A program made the translations under genes and the position numbers. Source: Lentisphaeria bacterium (GTDB lineage: Bacteria > Verrucomicrobiota > Lentisphaeria > Victivallales > Victivallaceae). Taken from it: 43,594 nucleotides of DNA. Location: positions 1 through 43,594 of the forward strand of contig JAGBZM010000032.1 of NCBI GenBank assembly GCA_017628235.1, in the 5' to 3' direction. The notes beneath the pieces were generated by a model. That model searched no databases, had not been told where the DNA came from, and saw only the letters and a list, made by a program, of their open reading frames with translations. Positions within the stretch are counted from its first letter, which is position 1, and each line of letters starts with the position of its first letter. Positions 1 through 8,174 of the stretch are shown here, one piece after another.

Positions 1-10
1 AGGGTAAAAA

Positions 11-87
<77 letters not shown>

Positions 88-106
88 CGGATTATGACTC
101 CTGCTT

Positions 107-135
107 AATATAATCCATCTTATGCAAAATATCAA
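107..135 (-). promoter_or_regulatory. Sigma-70-type promoter of tRNA-Val
   Basis: On the minus strand TTGATA (130-135) is followed after 17 bases by TATATT (107-112), about 20 bases before the mature tRNA 5' end at 87. As a stable-RNA promoter it anchors the TTGnnn-17-TATATTA form that recurs in this window. Confidence 0.75.
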
Positions 136-182
136 GTGCCGCAACCGGATGATTGGATAAAACATTCAACATTGACCGCAAT

Positions 183-617
183 TCACCCCGCCGATAACCG
201 GAAAAGTTTGCCGTTCGCACCGCAACGGGCAGAAAATTGCAGCAGAATATGGTGGCTGCCGGTAAATGACGGAGTAAATTCCCAAACCGGCAGCAGACGG
301 CAATCCGGAAACAATAATTCCATTTCCGGACGGCAATCCGGATTTCTCAACAACAGTTCTCCGGAATTTCCCGGCTGCTTGTCCAGCAGTTCCAGTGCCA
401 GTTGAACCGCTTTTACCCGGAGCCTGATGACCGCTGACAGTTCCGGAACCGCTTCGATGGTGCGGGCCAAGGCAAAATTCTCCTGCACCGTGAAACTTTC
501 TGCTTCATATCCGGCACGGATCTCCGGCGGACAGGCCAATTCGCCCAGATCAGCACCGTTGTAAATTGCCCGGAAACGGCCGTGACGCTGACTCATCATC
601 TCTTTTATACTGCTCAT
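183..617 (-). CDS. Hypothetical protein, 144 aa
   Basis: I do not recognise this protein. It is a complete reading frame of 144 residues with a strong ribosome binding site (AGGAGGG, 5 bases before the ATG) and the codon style of the neighbours, so it is probably a real gene. It has no signal peptide or membrane segment. The first half is acidic with a helical stretch around residues 50-80. The second half ends in a hydrophobic beta-like segment (residues about 105-140). A TATAAT-like box lies just upstream of the Shine-Dalgarno, without a good -35. It is transcribed toward tRNA-Val, which has its own promoter. The C-terminal half faintly recalls small phage tail or virion proteins, but I cannot support that assignment. 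Confidence 0.6.
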   Translation of the reverse strand: MSSIKEMMSQRHGRFRAIYNGADLGELACPPEIRAGYEAESFTVQENFALARTIEAVPELSAVIRLRVKAVQLALELLDKQPGNSGELLLRNPDCRPEMELLFPDCRLLPVWEFTPSFTGSHHILLQFSARCGANGKLFRLSAG

Positions 618-715
618 TTTCCCTCCTGATTATACTCTCTTTGCTCCCCGATCGCCGGAATCAATTTCTGTATTCCGCAATGGCAACTCTGCCGGGGATC
701 GTCAACCGCTTTTTC

Positions 716-744
716 TTGATTTGCCCGGATTGAGGATGTATATT
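716..744 (+). promoter_or_regulatory. Promoter of the MFS transporter gene
   Basis: TTGATT (716-721), a 17-base spacer, then TATATT (739-744). The expected transcript start near 751 lies 54 bases before the ATG at 805. A TTG in the reading frame at 721 falls within the -35 box and therefore cannot be the translation start. Confidence 0.7.
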
Positions 745-804
745 ATATCAGGTGACCGGCGTAGTTTGCGTGGTCACTTGTTTTACATTTTCCGGAGAAA
801 TATT

Positions 805-2055
805 ATGGGATACAGAAAAATTGAACTCGGCCGTTACGATTTCGCCGGTTACGGCGCATTTGTGATGTATTCGGTCTGCTCACTGTCGATACCGCTGATG
901 ATCGTAGCCATCGGCAAAAGTCTCAACTTCCCGATGGATGACGGCGGCATGGCGGCCGGGGGAGTGCTGCATATGATCCGCAGCGTGGCGATGATGACCA
1001 CTTTGCTCTCCTGCGGCTGGATATCCGCGTGGTTCGGCAAGCGCATCACGATGGGGGCAAGCATCATTATGATCGGTCTGGGAATGCTGTGCTGCGCTCT
1101 GGCTCCGGCATACTGGGTTTTGATCCCGTGTCTGCTGCTGGCCGGGCTGGGCGAGGGTATCAGCGAAGGTCTGCTGACTCCGTTTGTTCAGGATCTGCAT
1201 CCGGATTCTCCGGAACGCTATGTGAATATCGCCCATTCATTCTGGTCTGTCGGTATCGTTATTGCGGTGCTGGTTGCCGGCGGATTGTTGACTCTGGGGG
1301 TGCATTGGCGGATCATTCTGGGGATATTCGGTATTCTCACGCTGCTGACCAGTCTGGGCTTTTTGTGGAAGGAAAATCCACGCGAACCCTATCCGGAAAG
1401 TTCGGCGGTTTCTGACTGGCAGGATGTTTTGCGCTGTACGGGAAAAATTGTGAAAGTTCCCCGTTTCTGGCGGTGCTGTCTGGCGATGTTTTTCGGTGCC
1501 GGGGCGGAATTCGGCTTGACTTTCTGGGCGGCGGCATACATTGAATTGACCTTCAATACCGGAGCGTGGATCGCCGGATTGGGGGTGGGGATGATCGCGC
1601 TTGGCATGTTTACCGGCCGGACTCTTTTCGGTTACTTTGCCAAGCCGCACTATCTGCGGTATATTCTGCTCTATGCGGCCGCTGCCACGATCCCGCTTAC
1701 GCTCATTCTTGCCTTTTTACGTCCGGGACTGATGGCTCCGGCAATGCTTTTCACTCTGTTATTCATCCTGCTTTTTGCTTCCGGCATCGGCATTGCACCG
1801 TACTGGCCGACCATGCAGGTTTACGGGGTCAGCAATATGCCGGAACTGGATTCGACTCTGCTCTATGTCTACTTTTCCGCAATGGGAATACCCGGCTGCG
1901 GATTTTTCGCCTGGTTCATGGGGTTCATCGGGGACCGGTACGGTCTGTCCGGGGCAGTGATGGTGGTTCCGGCCTGTCTGGTGATCTTCATCGCCATACT
2001 GTTGTGGGAATGCTGGTTCTGCGCCCGCAAACCGGTTTCAGTGCCAGCAGAGTAG
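805..2055 (+). CDS. MFS family transporter
   Basis: This is a 416-residue polytopic inner-membrane protein with about twelve hydrophobic segments and the general layout of a major facilitator superfamily carrier. A small charged loop with GKRIT follows the second or third helix, in the place of the family's loop 2-3 signature. A central hydrophilic loop around residues 190-215 (KENPREPYPESS) separates the two six-helix halves. The substrate cannot be told from the sequence; sugar or organic-acid uptake would fit the setting. The ATG at 805 is preceded by CGGAGAAA. Earlier in-frame codons are excluded because they overlap the promoter at 716-744. The gene runs convergently into the EamA transporter gene, and the two 3' ends overlap by 18 bases. 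Confidence 0.85.
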   Translation: MGYRKIELGRYDFAGYGAFVMYSVCSLSIPLMIVAIGKSLNFPMDDGGMAAGGVLHMIRSVAMMTTLLSCGWISAWFGKRITMGASIIMIGLGMLCCALAPAYWVLIPCLLLAGLGEGISEGLLTPFVQDLHPDSPERYVNIAHSFWSVGIVIAVLVAGGLLTLGVHWRIILGIFGILTLLTSLGFLWKENPREPYPESSAVSDWQDVLRCTGKIVKVPRFWRCCLAMFFGAGAEFGLTFWAAAYIELTFNTGAWIAGLGVGMIALGMFTGRTLFGYFAKPHYLRYILLYAAAATIPLTLILAFLRPGLMAPAMLFTLLFILLFASGIGIAPYWPTMQVYGVSNMPELDSTLLYVYFSAMGIPGCGFFAWFMGFIGDRYGLSGAVMVVPACLVIFIAILLWECWFCARKPVSVPAE

Positions 2056-2898
2056 GATCATTGCCGCCGCTCCGCAGAGCATGGCGGTGATTTTCCAGCC
2101 GGTGATCTTCTCTTTGAGCAGAATTGCGCTCAGTATAAAGGTCACAATGAAGCTCATCTGGGCAGTCGGTAGCACGATGCTGGCCTTGGCTCCGGGGGCG
2201 TTGAGGGCGGCGATCATGAAAAAGAGGATACCCGCCACCAGAATTCCGGAAGCAATGCCATATTTGATCACCTGGGCATCCGGGCGGCAATATTTGCGTT
2301 CTTTGAGATAATAATATGCCAGTCCGGTAACGATCCACATCACTTCGATAAGGAAGTTGATCCCGTTGGGGGAAGCTCCGGACATCGGACCGTATTTGCA
2401 GGCCACCCCCAGTCCGGCCCGGAATACGCTGGCGGTCACGATCATAACTGCCGGCAGCAGCAGCTTTCCGCCGCCTTCGGATTTATTTTCCCGGCCGGGA
2501 AGAAAGGACAATACTGCCGCAATGGCAAGTGCCACCCCGAAATATTGATGCAGCATCAGCTTTTCATGAAAGATCAGCACCGAAAGCGGCACGACCAGTG
2601 CCAGATTCATCCGGTAGACAGTCGAACACACTCCGGCACTCATAAAGCTCATACTTTCGATCAGCAGAATATTGCCAACCGCAGAAAATACGCCGCAAAT
2701 GATTCCCCATAACAGTGTCATCTGCCAATTTTCTCCGATCTTATCCGGCATAAAAGACATTACAATCGTACCGGTGATACCGATAAAGGTGATGAAAATT
2801 CCCCGGGAACGCTCTTTGCGCGCAAAATATTTGAAAAGCAGATCATTGAATGCAGTGCATCCAAGACAACAAAAAGTGTAAAACAGTGCCAATGCCAT
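2038..2898 (-). CDS. EamA/DMT family transporter
   Basis: A 286-residue inner-membrane protein with about ten hydrophobic segments in two repeated halves, typical of the drug/metabolite transporter (EamA) family. The second half contains conserved small-residue helices (GILVAGILFFMIAALN). Its last loop, LLKEKITGWKI, matches the LKEK/E-x-(x)-G pattern that closes the final helix pair in this family. The frame is open further upstream to a TTG at 2970, but that TTG is the -35 element of a good promoter (2942-2970), so I chose the ATG at 2898. Its Shine-Dalgarno (GGGGAT) is rather distant. The substrate is unknown. The gene is monocistronic by position and overlaps the end of the MFS gene. Confidence 0.82.
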   Translation of the reverse strand: MALALFYTFCCLGCTAFNDLLFKYFARKERSRGIFITFIGITGTIVMSFMPDKIGENWQMTLLWGIICGVFSAVGNILLIESMSFMSAGVCSTVYRMNLALVVPLSVLIFHEKLMLHQYFGVALAIAAVLSFLPGRENKSEGGGKLLLPAVMIVTASVFRAGLGVACKYGPMSGASPNGINFLIEVMWIVTGLAYYYLKERKYCRPDAQVIKYGIASGILVAGILFFMIAALNAPGAKASIVLPTAQMSFIVTFILSAILLKEKITGWKITAMLCGAAAMILLCWH

Positions 2899-2941
2899 AA
2901 TTACTAACTGAATCCCCAAAAATTTACCGGACAACTTTCTT

Positions 2942-2970
2942 AATATACCATCAACAGGCCGGATATACAA
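2942..2970 (-). promoter_or_regulatory. Promoter of the EamA transporter gene
   Basis: On the minus strand TTGTAT (2965-2970), a 17-base spacer and TATATT (2942-2947) followed by AA. It lies in the short gap downstream of the AraC gene and shows that the transporter is transcribed on its own rather than only by read-through. Confidence 0.65.
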
Positions 2971-2984
2971 TCATTGCGTAAAAA

Positions 2985-3764
2985 TTATTTACGGTATTTT
3001 GACGGGGAAATACCATAAATACTCTTGAACCGGCGGGAAAAAACAAATTGATTGCTGACTCCGGCAATGTCGCAGATCTCCCCGATGGTATAATTGGTGT
3101 TTTTCAGCAGTTCCGCTGCATAAGCATACCTTTTCCGCAGCTGATAGTGATAGGGGGTGGTTCCGGTTTCCCGCTTGAAGTTGCGCTGGAAAGTACTTTT
3201 TGACCCGAACCCGGCAATTTTCGCCATCCGCTTGACATCGATCTCCTCCTGGTAAAGATTTTCCAGAGAAGAACAGAGTTGGGTTATCTGAAAATTACCG
3301 GAAAAATTTTTCTGCAGACTGCCCGGCGGTAATTGAGCCAGACAGTAGGTGGTCAATGCGATCCCGGTCAGCCGGAGCATCTCCGTATCCTGCAGTTGGT
3401 TGAATTTTTTGAATGAATCGATCAATGCATTGATTTCCGGAGTGATTTTCAAACGCAGAAAAGGGTTCCCGGTTTCAGCGGTCAGCGGATTTATCAGAAA
3501 ATGGACATTGAGCTGGTTGATGACAGCGGTGGTTTTGGCAGAAAAATGAGTGTTGGGCGGAATAATATATATATATTCCGGCAAAAGCTGATAAAATTCT
3601 TTATTCACCGTGATGCCGCCACCGGAAATATCATGGTGATACAATCTCCAGAAGCGGGCAGTTAAATCTTTGTAACACCATTGTTTAGGAGTTATTCTGG
3701 TCAGATTTGCTCCAATCAGGTGAAACTGGAAAGAACTCTTTTTTGTCTTGACTTTTTTAGTCAT
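2985..3764 (-). CDS. AraC family transcriptional regulator (local to the fucosidase operon)
   Basis: A 259-residue cytoplasmic DNA-binding protein. The first 165 residues are a divergent sensor region with beta-strand character (YIYIIPPNTHFSAKT near residue 70), probably a cupin-like ligand pocket. Residues about 172-258 form the double helix-turn-helix of the AraC/XylS family: KRMAKIAGFGSKSTFQRNFK, then TIGEICDIAGVSNQFVFSRRF and the terminal GISPSKYRK. The start at 3764 is an ATG with AAGG upstream. The gene is divergent from the GH29 operon with overlapping promoters, so it is the likely regulator of that operon, responding to a released sugar. Activator or repressor mode cannot be told. 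Confidence 0.88.
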   Translation of the reverse strand: MTKKVKTKKSSFQFHLIGANLTRITPKQWCYKDLTARFWRLYHHDISGGGITVNKEFYQLLPEYIYIIPPNTHFSAKTTAVINQLNVHFLINPLTAETGNPFLRLKITPEINALIDSFKKFNQLQDTEMLRLTGIALTTYCLAQLPPGSLQKNFSGNFQITQLCSSLENLYQEEIDVKRMAKIAGFGSKSTFQRNFKRETGTTPYHYQLRKRYAYAAELLKNTNYTIGEICDIAGVSNQFVFSRRFKSIYGISPSKYRK

Positions 3765-3794
3765 GTTTTTGCCTTTTTATAATATAAAAACGGT

Positions 3795-3823
3795 TTGTAA
3801 TAACTATATCACCGGATTATATT
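3795..3823 (+). promoter_or_regulatory. Promoter of the fucosidase operon
   Basis: TTGTAA (3795-3800), spacer of 17, TATATT (3818-3823) followed by AAA. The transcript start is expected near 3830, about 50 bases before the ATG at 3879. It overlaps the opposite-strand promoter of the AraC gene almost completely. Confidence 0.7.
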
Positions 3824-3831
3824 AAAATCAA
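3803..3831 (-). promoter_or_regulatory. Promoter of the AraC regulator gene, overlapping the divergent operon promoter
   Basis: On the minus strand TTGATT (3826-3831), spacer of 17, TATAGT (3803-3808). It shares 21 bases with the plus-strand promoter at 3795-3823, so polymerase could hardly occupy both at once. Confidence 0.55.
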
Positions 3832-3878
3832 CAGGCGATAAAAATAATTTTACATTTTTTACCGGAGTTTTCATAAAT

Positions 3879-5111
3879 ATGTCAAAAGCACAATGGTTTA
3901 CCCGGGCCCGTTTCGGGTTGTTCATCCACTGGGGATTATACACACTTCCCGGCCGGGGGGAATGGATATTTGCCCGGAGTGACTGGCAGCCGGGGGAGTA
4001 TGAAAAATTAATGGAAAAATTCAATCCGTCAGGATTCGATCCGTATGAATGGGCGCGTCTGGCTAAAGCCGCCGGGATGAAATATGTGGTATTCACCACC
4101 AAACATCACGACGGATTCTGTATGTATGACAGCTGTTGTACAGAGTACAAAGTGACCAATACCGCTTACGGCAAAGATGTGCTGGCGATGCTGTTGGAGG
4201 CCTTCCGGGCGGAGGGGCTGCGGGTGGGACTTTACCACTCCCTGCCGGACTGGACCCATCCGGGATATGCTGATGAGGAGAGTCCGGAATATATCCGGCA
4301 TCAACGTCTGCACACTCCGACTGCCGAAGAACACCGCGCTTTCTGTGATTACCTTTATAATCAGGTGGAATGCCTGATGACCCGGTACGGCAAAATCGAT
4401 CTGCTCTTTTTCGACTACACCAGCCGGACCAAAAAAGGGATGGATTATTTTGATCGGAAACGGATTCTGGAAATGGTCTACCGTCACCAGCCGGATATAC
4501 TGGTCAATGACCGTTTGACCTATGAAAAGGAGATCGATCTGGACTTCGATTACTACACCCCGGAAGTGGCGGTTATGAATCAGCCGCTGGAGGTTAAGGG
4601 CAAACCGGTGGCTTGGGAAAGTTGTGCCACGATCAATGGCTTCTGGGGACATGTGAATAATGCCGGCAAGTGCCGGGAATTGATCTCTCTGACCGGCGGT
4701 CTGGCCGGATGTGTGTCAGTTGACGGCAATCTGCTGCTCAATGTCGCTCCGGATGCCGAGGGCAGATTTTCTCCGGAAGCGACCGCCAGATTGACTGAAC
4801 TTGCCCGGTGGTTCGAGAGCAACGGAGAATCGATCACCGGCTGCGGCAAAGCGGCATATCCGCCGCCATTCGGCAGTTGTTACACTGCCGCAGATAATAT
4901 TCTCTACTGCCACTTGTTTTTTCCGCCGATCGGGGATATGATCCTGCCGCAGTTGAAAGGCAAAGTGGAATCGATTTCGCTTCTGCGTACCGGAGAAACT
5001 GTGGAGATCGTACCGTTGTGGGGATATGAATTGCTCAAAGAAGATGACTTGCGGATCCGTGTCCCGCTGGACGCGGTCGCCGGAGATGTTTTAAGAATTG
5101 TCCTGAAATAA
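3879..5111 (+). CDS. GH29 alpha-L-fucosidase
   Basis: A 410-residue glycoside hydrolase family 29 enzyme that releases alpha-linked L-fucose. Family signatures in order: [19 protein letters not shown] (residues 11-29), KHHDGF (75-80), the GLYHS segment (117-121), the strand IDLLFFDY whose Asp179 sits where the catalytic nucleophile is found, [13 protein letters not shown] (246-258), and [13 protein letters not shown]. There is no signal peptide, so it acts in the cytoplasm on imported oligosaccharides or is exported by another route. It is shorter at the C terminus than many GH29 enzymes. The ATG at 3879 follows a GGAG. It is the first gene of a four-gene operon (gaps of 20, 23 and 17 bases) that continues with a pseudopilin and two secreted proteins. 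Confidence 0.93.
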   Translation: MSKAQWFTRARFGLFIHWGLYTLPGRGEWIFARSDWQPGEYEKLMEKFNPSGFDPYEWARLAKAAGMKYVVFTTKHHDGFCMYDSCCTEYKVTNTAYGKDVLAMLLEAFRAEGLRVGLYHSLPDWTHPGYADEESPEYIRHQRLHTPTAEEHRAFCDYLYNQVECLMTRYGKIDLLFFDYTSRTKKGMDYFDRKRILEMVYRHQPDILVNDRLTYEKEIDLDFDYYTPEVAVMNQPLEVKGKPVAWESCATINGFWGHVNNAGKCRELISLTGGLAGCVSVDGNLLLNVAPDAEGRFSPEATARLTELARWFESNGESITGCGKAAYPPPFGSCYTAADNILYCHLFFPPIGDMILPQLKGKVESISLLRTGETVEIVPLWGYELLKEDDLRIRVPLDAVAGDVLRIVLK

Positions 5112-5131
5112 ATCAAGAAAGGAGATGGATC

Positions 5132-5950
5132 ATGACAAAAGAAAAACAATTACTCTCCCGCAGGAGAGTAAAGCCGTGCGGCTTTACTCTGATAGAATTA
5201 CTTGTTGTAATCGCGATCATCGCAATACTGGCAGCGATACTGCTGCCGGCACTCAACTCCGCCCGTGAGCGCGGCCGCGCCGCCAGCTGTATCAACAATC
5301 TCAAACAGATCAATACCGGAGCATTGGGGTATTGTAGCGATTACGATGATTTTCTGCTGCCGGCCGACAGCACCGCTTCTGGTGAGACCAGACTGCGCGG
5401 CCGCTGGGTGTTGACCGGCTGGAGTTATTTCACCGGCGGCGGAAAGTATAAGGAGGAATTCAGTGACAACAACAACCGGGTGGAAGACAATGATCCGATT
5501 TTCTGGTGCGATTCGTGGACTTGGAAAGCCAAAGGGAAAAACGATTCCTGGCTGTATCCCAACCATTCGGCATACAAGATCAATAAATGGCACGGTGAAC
5601 ATGGTGATACTTCCGGCGAAACTGCCATCGGGGGGATCAAAAAAGTTGTCAAAGTTAAAAATCCGTCAGATAAAATACAATTTACCGAAGGTTTGTCAAC
5701 TACTACGACATGTCAGAAAAACGCTGGAAATAAATTTGCTGACATCGTAAATCTGCATGGCGGCAGAAGTGTATGGAATGAAACCAACAGCAACAGTTCT
5801 CTGACTGAAACTACCTGGGAACTGGCCAAAGCATCCGGCTGTACCGCAACCACCGGTTTTTATGACGGACATGTGGAAGCCAAGCCGGCAGACTATTTTA
5901 CTGAAAAGCTCCACGATCAGATATTCTATCACTTCTTTATTTTGAAATAA
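5132..5950 (+). CDS. Pseudopilin 1 (prepilin-type cleavage/methylation domain protein)
   Basis: A 272-residue type II secretion/type IV pilin-like protein. A 17-residue basic leader ending in Gly precedes the methylatable Phe18 of the GFTLIEL motif, followed by a 20-residue hydrophobic helix with Glu5 of the mature chain and then [18 protein letters not shown], the usual start of the periplasmic domain. The C terminus has [10 protein letters not shown], matching the end of the H-X9-DG domain common in PVC bacteria. However, the position ten residues before the DG is Ser, not His, and the nearest preceding His is about 36 residues upstream. The start at 5132 has AAAGGAG 7 bases upstream. It is located between the fucosidase and a secreted hydrolase. 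The leader codons carry the double inverted repeat at 5150-5190. Confidence 0.92.
   Translation: MTKEKQLLSRRRVKPCGFTLIELLVVIAIIAILAAILLPALNSARERGRAASCINNLKQINTGALGYCSDYDDFLLPADSTASGETRLRGRWVLTGWSYFTGGGKYKEEFSDNNNRVEDNDPIFWCDSWTWKAKGKNDSWLYPNHSAYKINKWHGEHGDTSGETAIGGIKKVVKVKNPSDKIQFTEGLSTTTTCQKNAGNKFADIVNLHGGRSVWNETNSNSSLTETTWELAKASGCTATTGFYDGHVEAKPADYFTEKLHDQIFYHFFILK
5150..5190 (+). repeat. Overlapping inverted repeats in the pseudopilin 1 leader
   Basis: TTACTCTCC (5150-5158), loop CGCA and GGAGAGTAA (5163-5171) form a perfect 9-bp stem. AGAGTAAAGCC (5165-5175), loop GTGC and GGCTTTACTCT (5180-5190) form a perfect 11-bp stem. The middle arm AGAGTAA (5165-5171) can pair with the copy of TTACTCT on either side, so the two hairpins exclude each other. 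The element begins 18 bases after the ATG, and the second arm encodes the Gly-Phe cleavage site. The same design occurs in the other two pseudopilin genes. Confidence 0.9.
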
Positions 5951-5973
5951 ACCTGAACGTAAAGGAAAATATC

Positions 5974-8157
5974 ATGAAAATATTAAAGAAGATAGTATTA
6001 TTTTCTGCGGTTGCACTTCCATTGCTGACTCTTTCCGCAGCGGAAGTGGTGATGAAAAAACTTGCACCGCCGACCCTTATCGACGGTATGCTGGAGGAAA
6101 AATGCTGGCAGGACGCTCCGTCTACCGGAGAATTTTTCAATCTGCACACTGCCAAGGCTCCGGCAGAAAAGACCGTTGCCAGATATTTCGCGGATGACAA
6201 AAACATTTATATCGGTTTTGAATGCTTTTTCAAGGATTACTCTTTCAAGGAAAAAGAGATCGCCACCGTTGCCAAAGAGTGGCCGATCATCGACCATGTG
6301 GAAGTATTCCTTGATCCGGGCAGCACCGGAGTATATTGTCATCTGATGCTGGCCGTGAATGGTAATACCCTGTACCAGAATGTTTCCGGTGCGGTCAAAT
6401 ACGGTATCCAGCTGCACAAAGACCGCTACACGGTGGAAATACAGATTCCTTTTGAATCTCTGAAAGTCGCTGTGACCGGCAGCAATATCTGGCGGATGAA
6501 TCTCTGCCGGGCCAACCGGGCGGCCAAAGAGTGGTCATCATGGGCGAAACTGGAAAAAGGTACTTTCCATGATGTGGACAGCTTTTACCGGGTTTCCGGC
6601 ATAACTGCCGATCTGGCTTCGCTTTTCCGGAAGCAGCGGCTGGGGAACAAAATGCTTTCTCTGACTGCCGACCGGATGATCTACAATGGTGTAAAGGAGA
6701 TGAAACTCTCTGCTGAGATCAACACCCGCAAATCGTTGAAAAAGTGGTTCATCATCTGCCGGATCACCGACCGGGAGAATAAAAAGGTGTTTGATTCAGT
6801 CAGACAGCAGCCGGTATTTTTCACCAATGACATCACGATCCCGCTTACCGGTCTGGCTCCCGGACGTTATAAAATTCATGCGGAATTATTCAATGCCGAC
6901 GGTCAGAGTGTGGATCAGAACAGCAAATCCTTCTGGATCGTACCTCCGGCCGGCAGATTGGGCAAAAAACGTTTGAGCGTTAAAAACAACAATCTCTATC
7001 TTGACGGTGAATTTTTCTTCTGGTGCGGCACGACCAAACTCAATGTCGTCCGCAAAAAGGATGCGGTTCTCTGGGGCAAAAAACGCAGCTGGCTGCCGCA
7101 GAGCAGGGAGGAATTCCGTGACCTTTATAAGAGTGTGCTGGATGATTATCAGGCTGCCGGATTCAACTGCATCAGCGACTTTTTAAGCGATTATCACGGC
7201 GAAACTGAAGAAAATCTGCTCAAATACGGCTGGATCCGTGCATGGGAAAGACCCTGGTTTGAAACGATGCGTAAATTGAATATTTCTGCCGGAGAGGTCA
7301 ATGCCATGTTCGCTGAAAGGGGAATTTCGGTAATGCCGACCTGTGTCTATCTCTACGGAGATATCACCGATGAAAAAATCGACCGTTTTGTCGATAAGAT
7401 GATCAAATTCCGGGAAGAGGACAATATTCAGTGCTGGCACACTTCGGATGAAACTGACGGCGAAATCGAGGGCAATTTGCTCCGGCACCGGCTTTACAAA
7501 GAGATCGATCCGTCCCGACTGACCTGGTTCAATGCCATCAACGGGGTCACTCAGAATATCGATGCGGCGGATATCATCTCCTCGGATCCTTATCCCATCC
7601 CGGTATCTTCGGTGAAAATGGTTTCCGCGCATGTTGACCGGCTGCGGAAAACAGTTGAGCCTTTCCCGGACAAAGCATGCATCGTCTATCTGCAGAATTT
7701 TGCCGGCGGCTTGAATTGGACCCGTCCTCCCACCCGGGCGGAAGTGACTGCGATGACCTTTCTGGCAATGAATCACGGTGCTGCCGGTATCAGTTATTTC
7801 GCCTTTTATTCTCCGGAGGACCGCGACGGGAAAAAACAGGACCCCGATGCATTTGCCGCCATGCCGGAAATAACTTCCGCACTGAAAGAACTTGCTCCGG
7901 TCTACCGGCTCGGCAAAACTCTCACCCGCACAATGGTCGGAGATATCGACCTCGGCATCTTTGAATATCAGAACCGGGTACTGGTATCCTGTGTCAATAC
8001 CCTGCCGCAGGCGGTGAAAGGGGTGAAAATTCCGGTGCCGGTCAAAGCAGGTACAGCTGCAATTTACCGCAGTGACCGGCAGCCGGAGTTCAAAAACGGT
8101 ATGCTGACACTGGATTTCAAGCCTTACGAAGTGCAATTGATATTCATCAACAAATAA
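5974..8157 (+). CDS. Secreted glycoside hydrolase-like protein with N-terminal CBM9-like domain
   Basis: A 727-residue exported protein. A Sec signal peptide covers residues 1-22 (basic start, hydrophobic core, cut near LSA-A). Residues about 28-205 resemble the family 9 carbohydrate-binding/DOMON-like fold: PTLIDGMLEEKCWQDAP, then YIGFECF and DHVEVFLDPG. A beta-rich linker follows. Residues about 335-665 look like a TIM-barrel hydrolase: YLDGEFFFWCG opens it, the strand CWHTSDE places Glu493 as a candidate catalytic acid, and SSDPYP and a late AGISYFAFYS strand follow. The C terminus is a small beta domain. I cannot assign a GH family. It follows pseudopilin 1 by 23 bases with AAAGGAA before the ATG and belongs to the fucosidase operon. 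Confidence 0.8.
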   Translation: MKILKKIVLFSAVALPLLTLSAAEVVMKKLAPPTLIDGMLEEKCWQDAPSTGEFFNLHTAKAPAEKTVARYFADDKNIYIGFECFFKDYSFKEKEIATVAKEWPIIDHVEVFLDPGSTGVYCHLMLAVNGNTLYQNVSGAVKYGIQLHKDRYTVEIQIPFESLKVAVTGSNIWRMNLCRANRAAKEWSSWAKLEKGTFHDVDSFYRVSGITADLASLFRKQRLGNKMLSLTADRMIYNGVKEMKLSAEINTRKSLKKWFIICRITDRENKKVFDSVRQQPVFFTNDITIPLTGLAPGRYKIHAELFNADGQSVDQNSKSFWIVPPAGRLGKKRLSVKNNNLYLDGEFFFWCGTTKLNVVRKKDAVLWGKKRSWLPQSREEFRDLYKSVLDDYQAAGFNCISDFLSDYHGETEENLLKYGWIRAWERPWFETMRKLNISAGEVNAMFAERGISVMPTCVYLYGDITDEKIDRFVDKMIKFREEDNIQCWHTSDETDGEIEGNLLRHRLYKEIDPSRLTWFNAINGVTQNIDAADIISSDPYPIPVSSVKMVSAHVDRLRKTVEPFPDKACIVYLQNFAGGLNWTRPPTRAEVTAMTFLAMNHGAAGISYFAFYSPEDRDGKKQDPDAFAAMPEITSALKELAPVYRLGKTLTRTMVGDIDLGIFEYQNRVLVSCVNTLPQAVKGVKIPVPVKAGTAAIYRSDRQPEFKNGMLTLDFKPYEVQLIFINK

Positions 8158-8174
8158 GTCAATGGAGATATAAA

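Noticed and set aside
721-804. Upstream extension of the MFS gene from a TTG
   Set aside because: The TTG lies within the -35 box TTGATT of a promoter whose -10 is at 739-744, so this region precedes the transcript start.
2899-2970. Upstream extension of the EamA gene from a TTG
   Set aside because: The TTG begins the -35 box (2965-2970) of a TTGTAT-17-TATATT promoter.
5150-5190. Reading the pseudopilin leader palindromes as transcription terminators
   Set aside because: They lie inside coding sequence, have no T run after them and are followed at once by the conserved FTLIELLVV codons.
7183-8136. Long minus-strand frame opposite the secreted hydrolase gene
   Set aside because: It is antisense to a well-supported gene, rich in Arg/His/Phe/Ile typical of reversed coding DNA, and has no ribosome site. 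Similar long shadow frames opposite the mannosidase, Gfo/Idh, DegT and SSS genes were rejected for the same reason.
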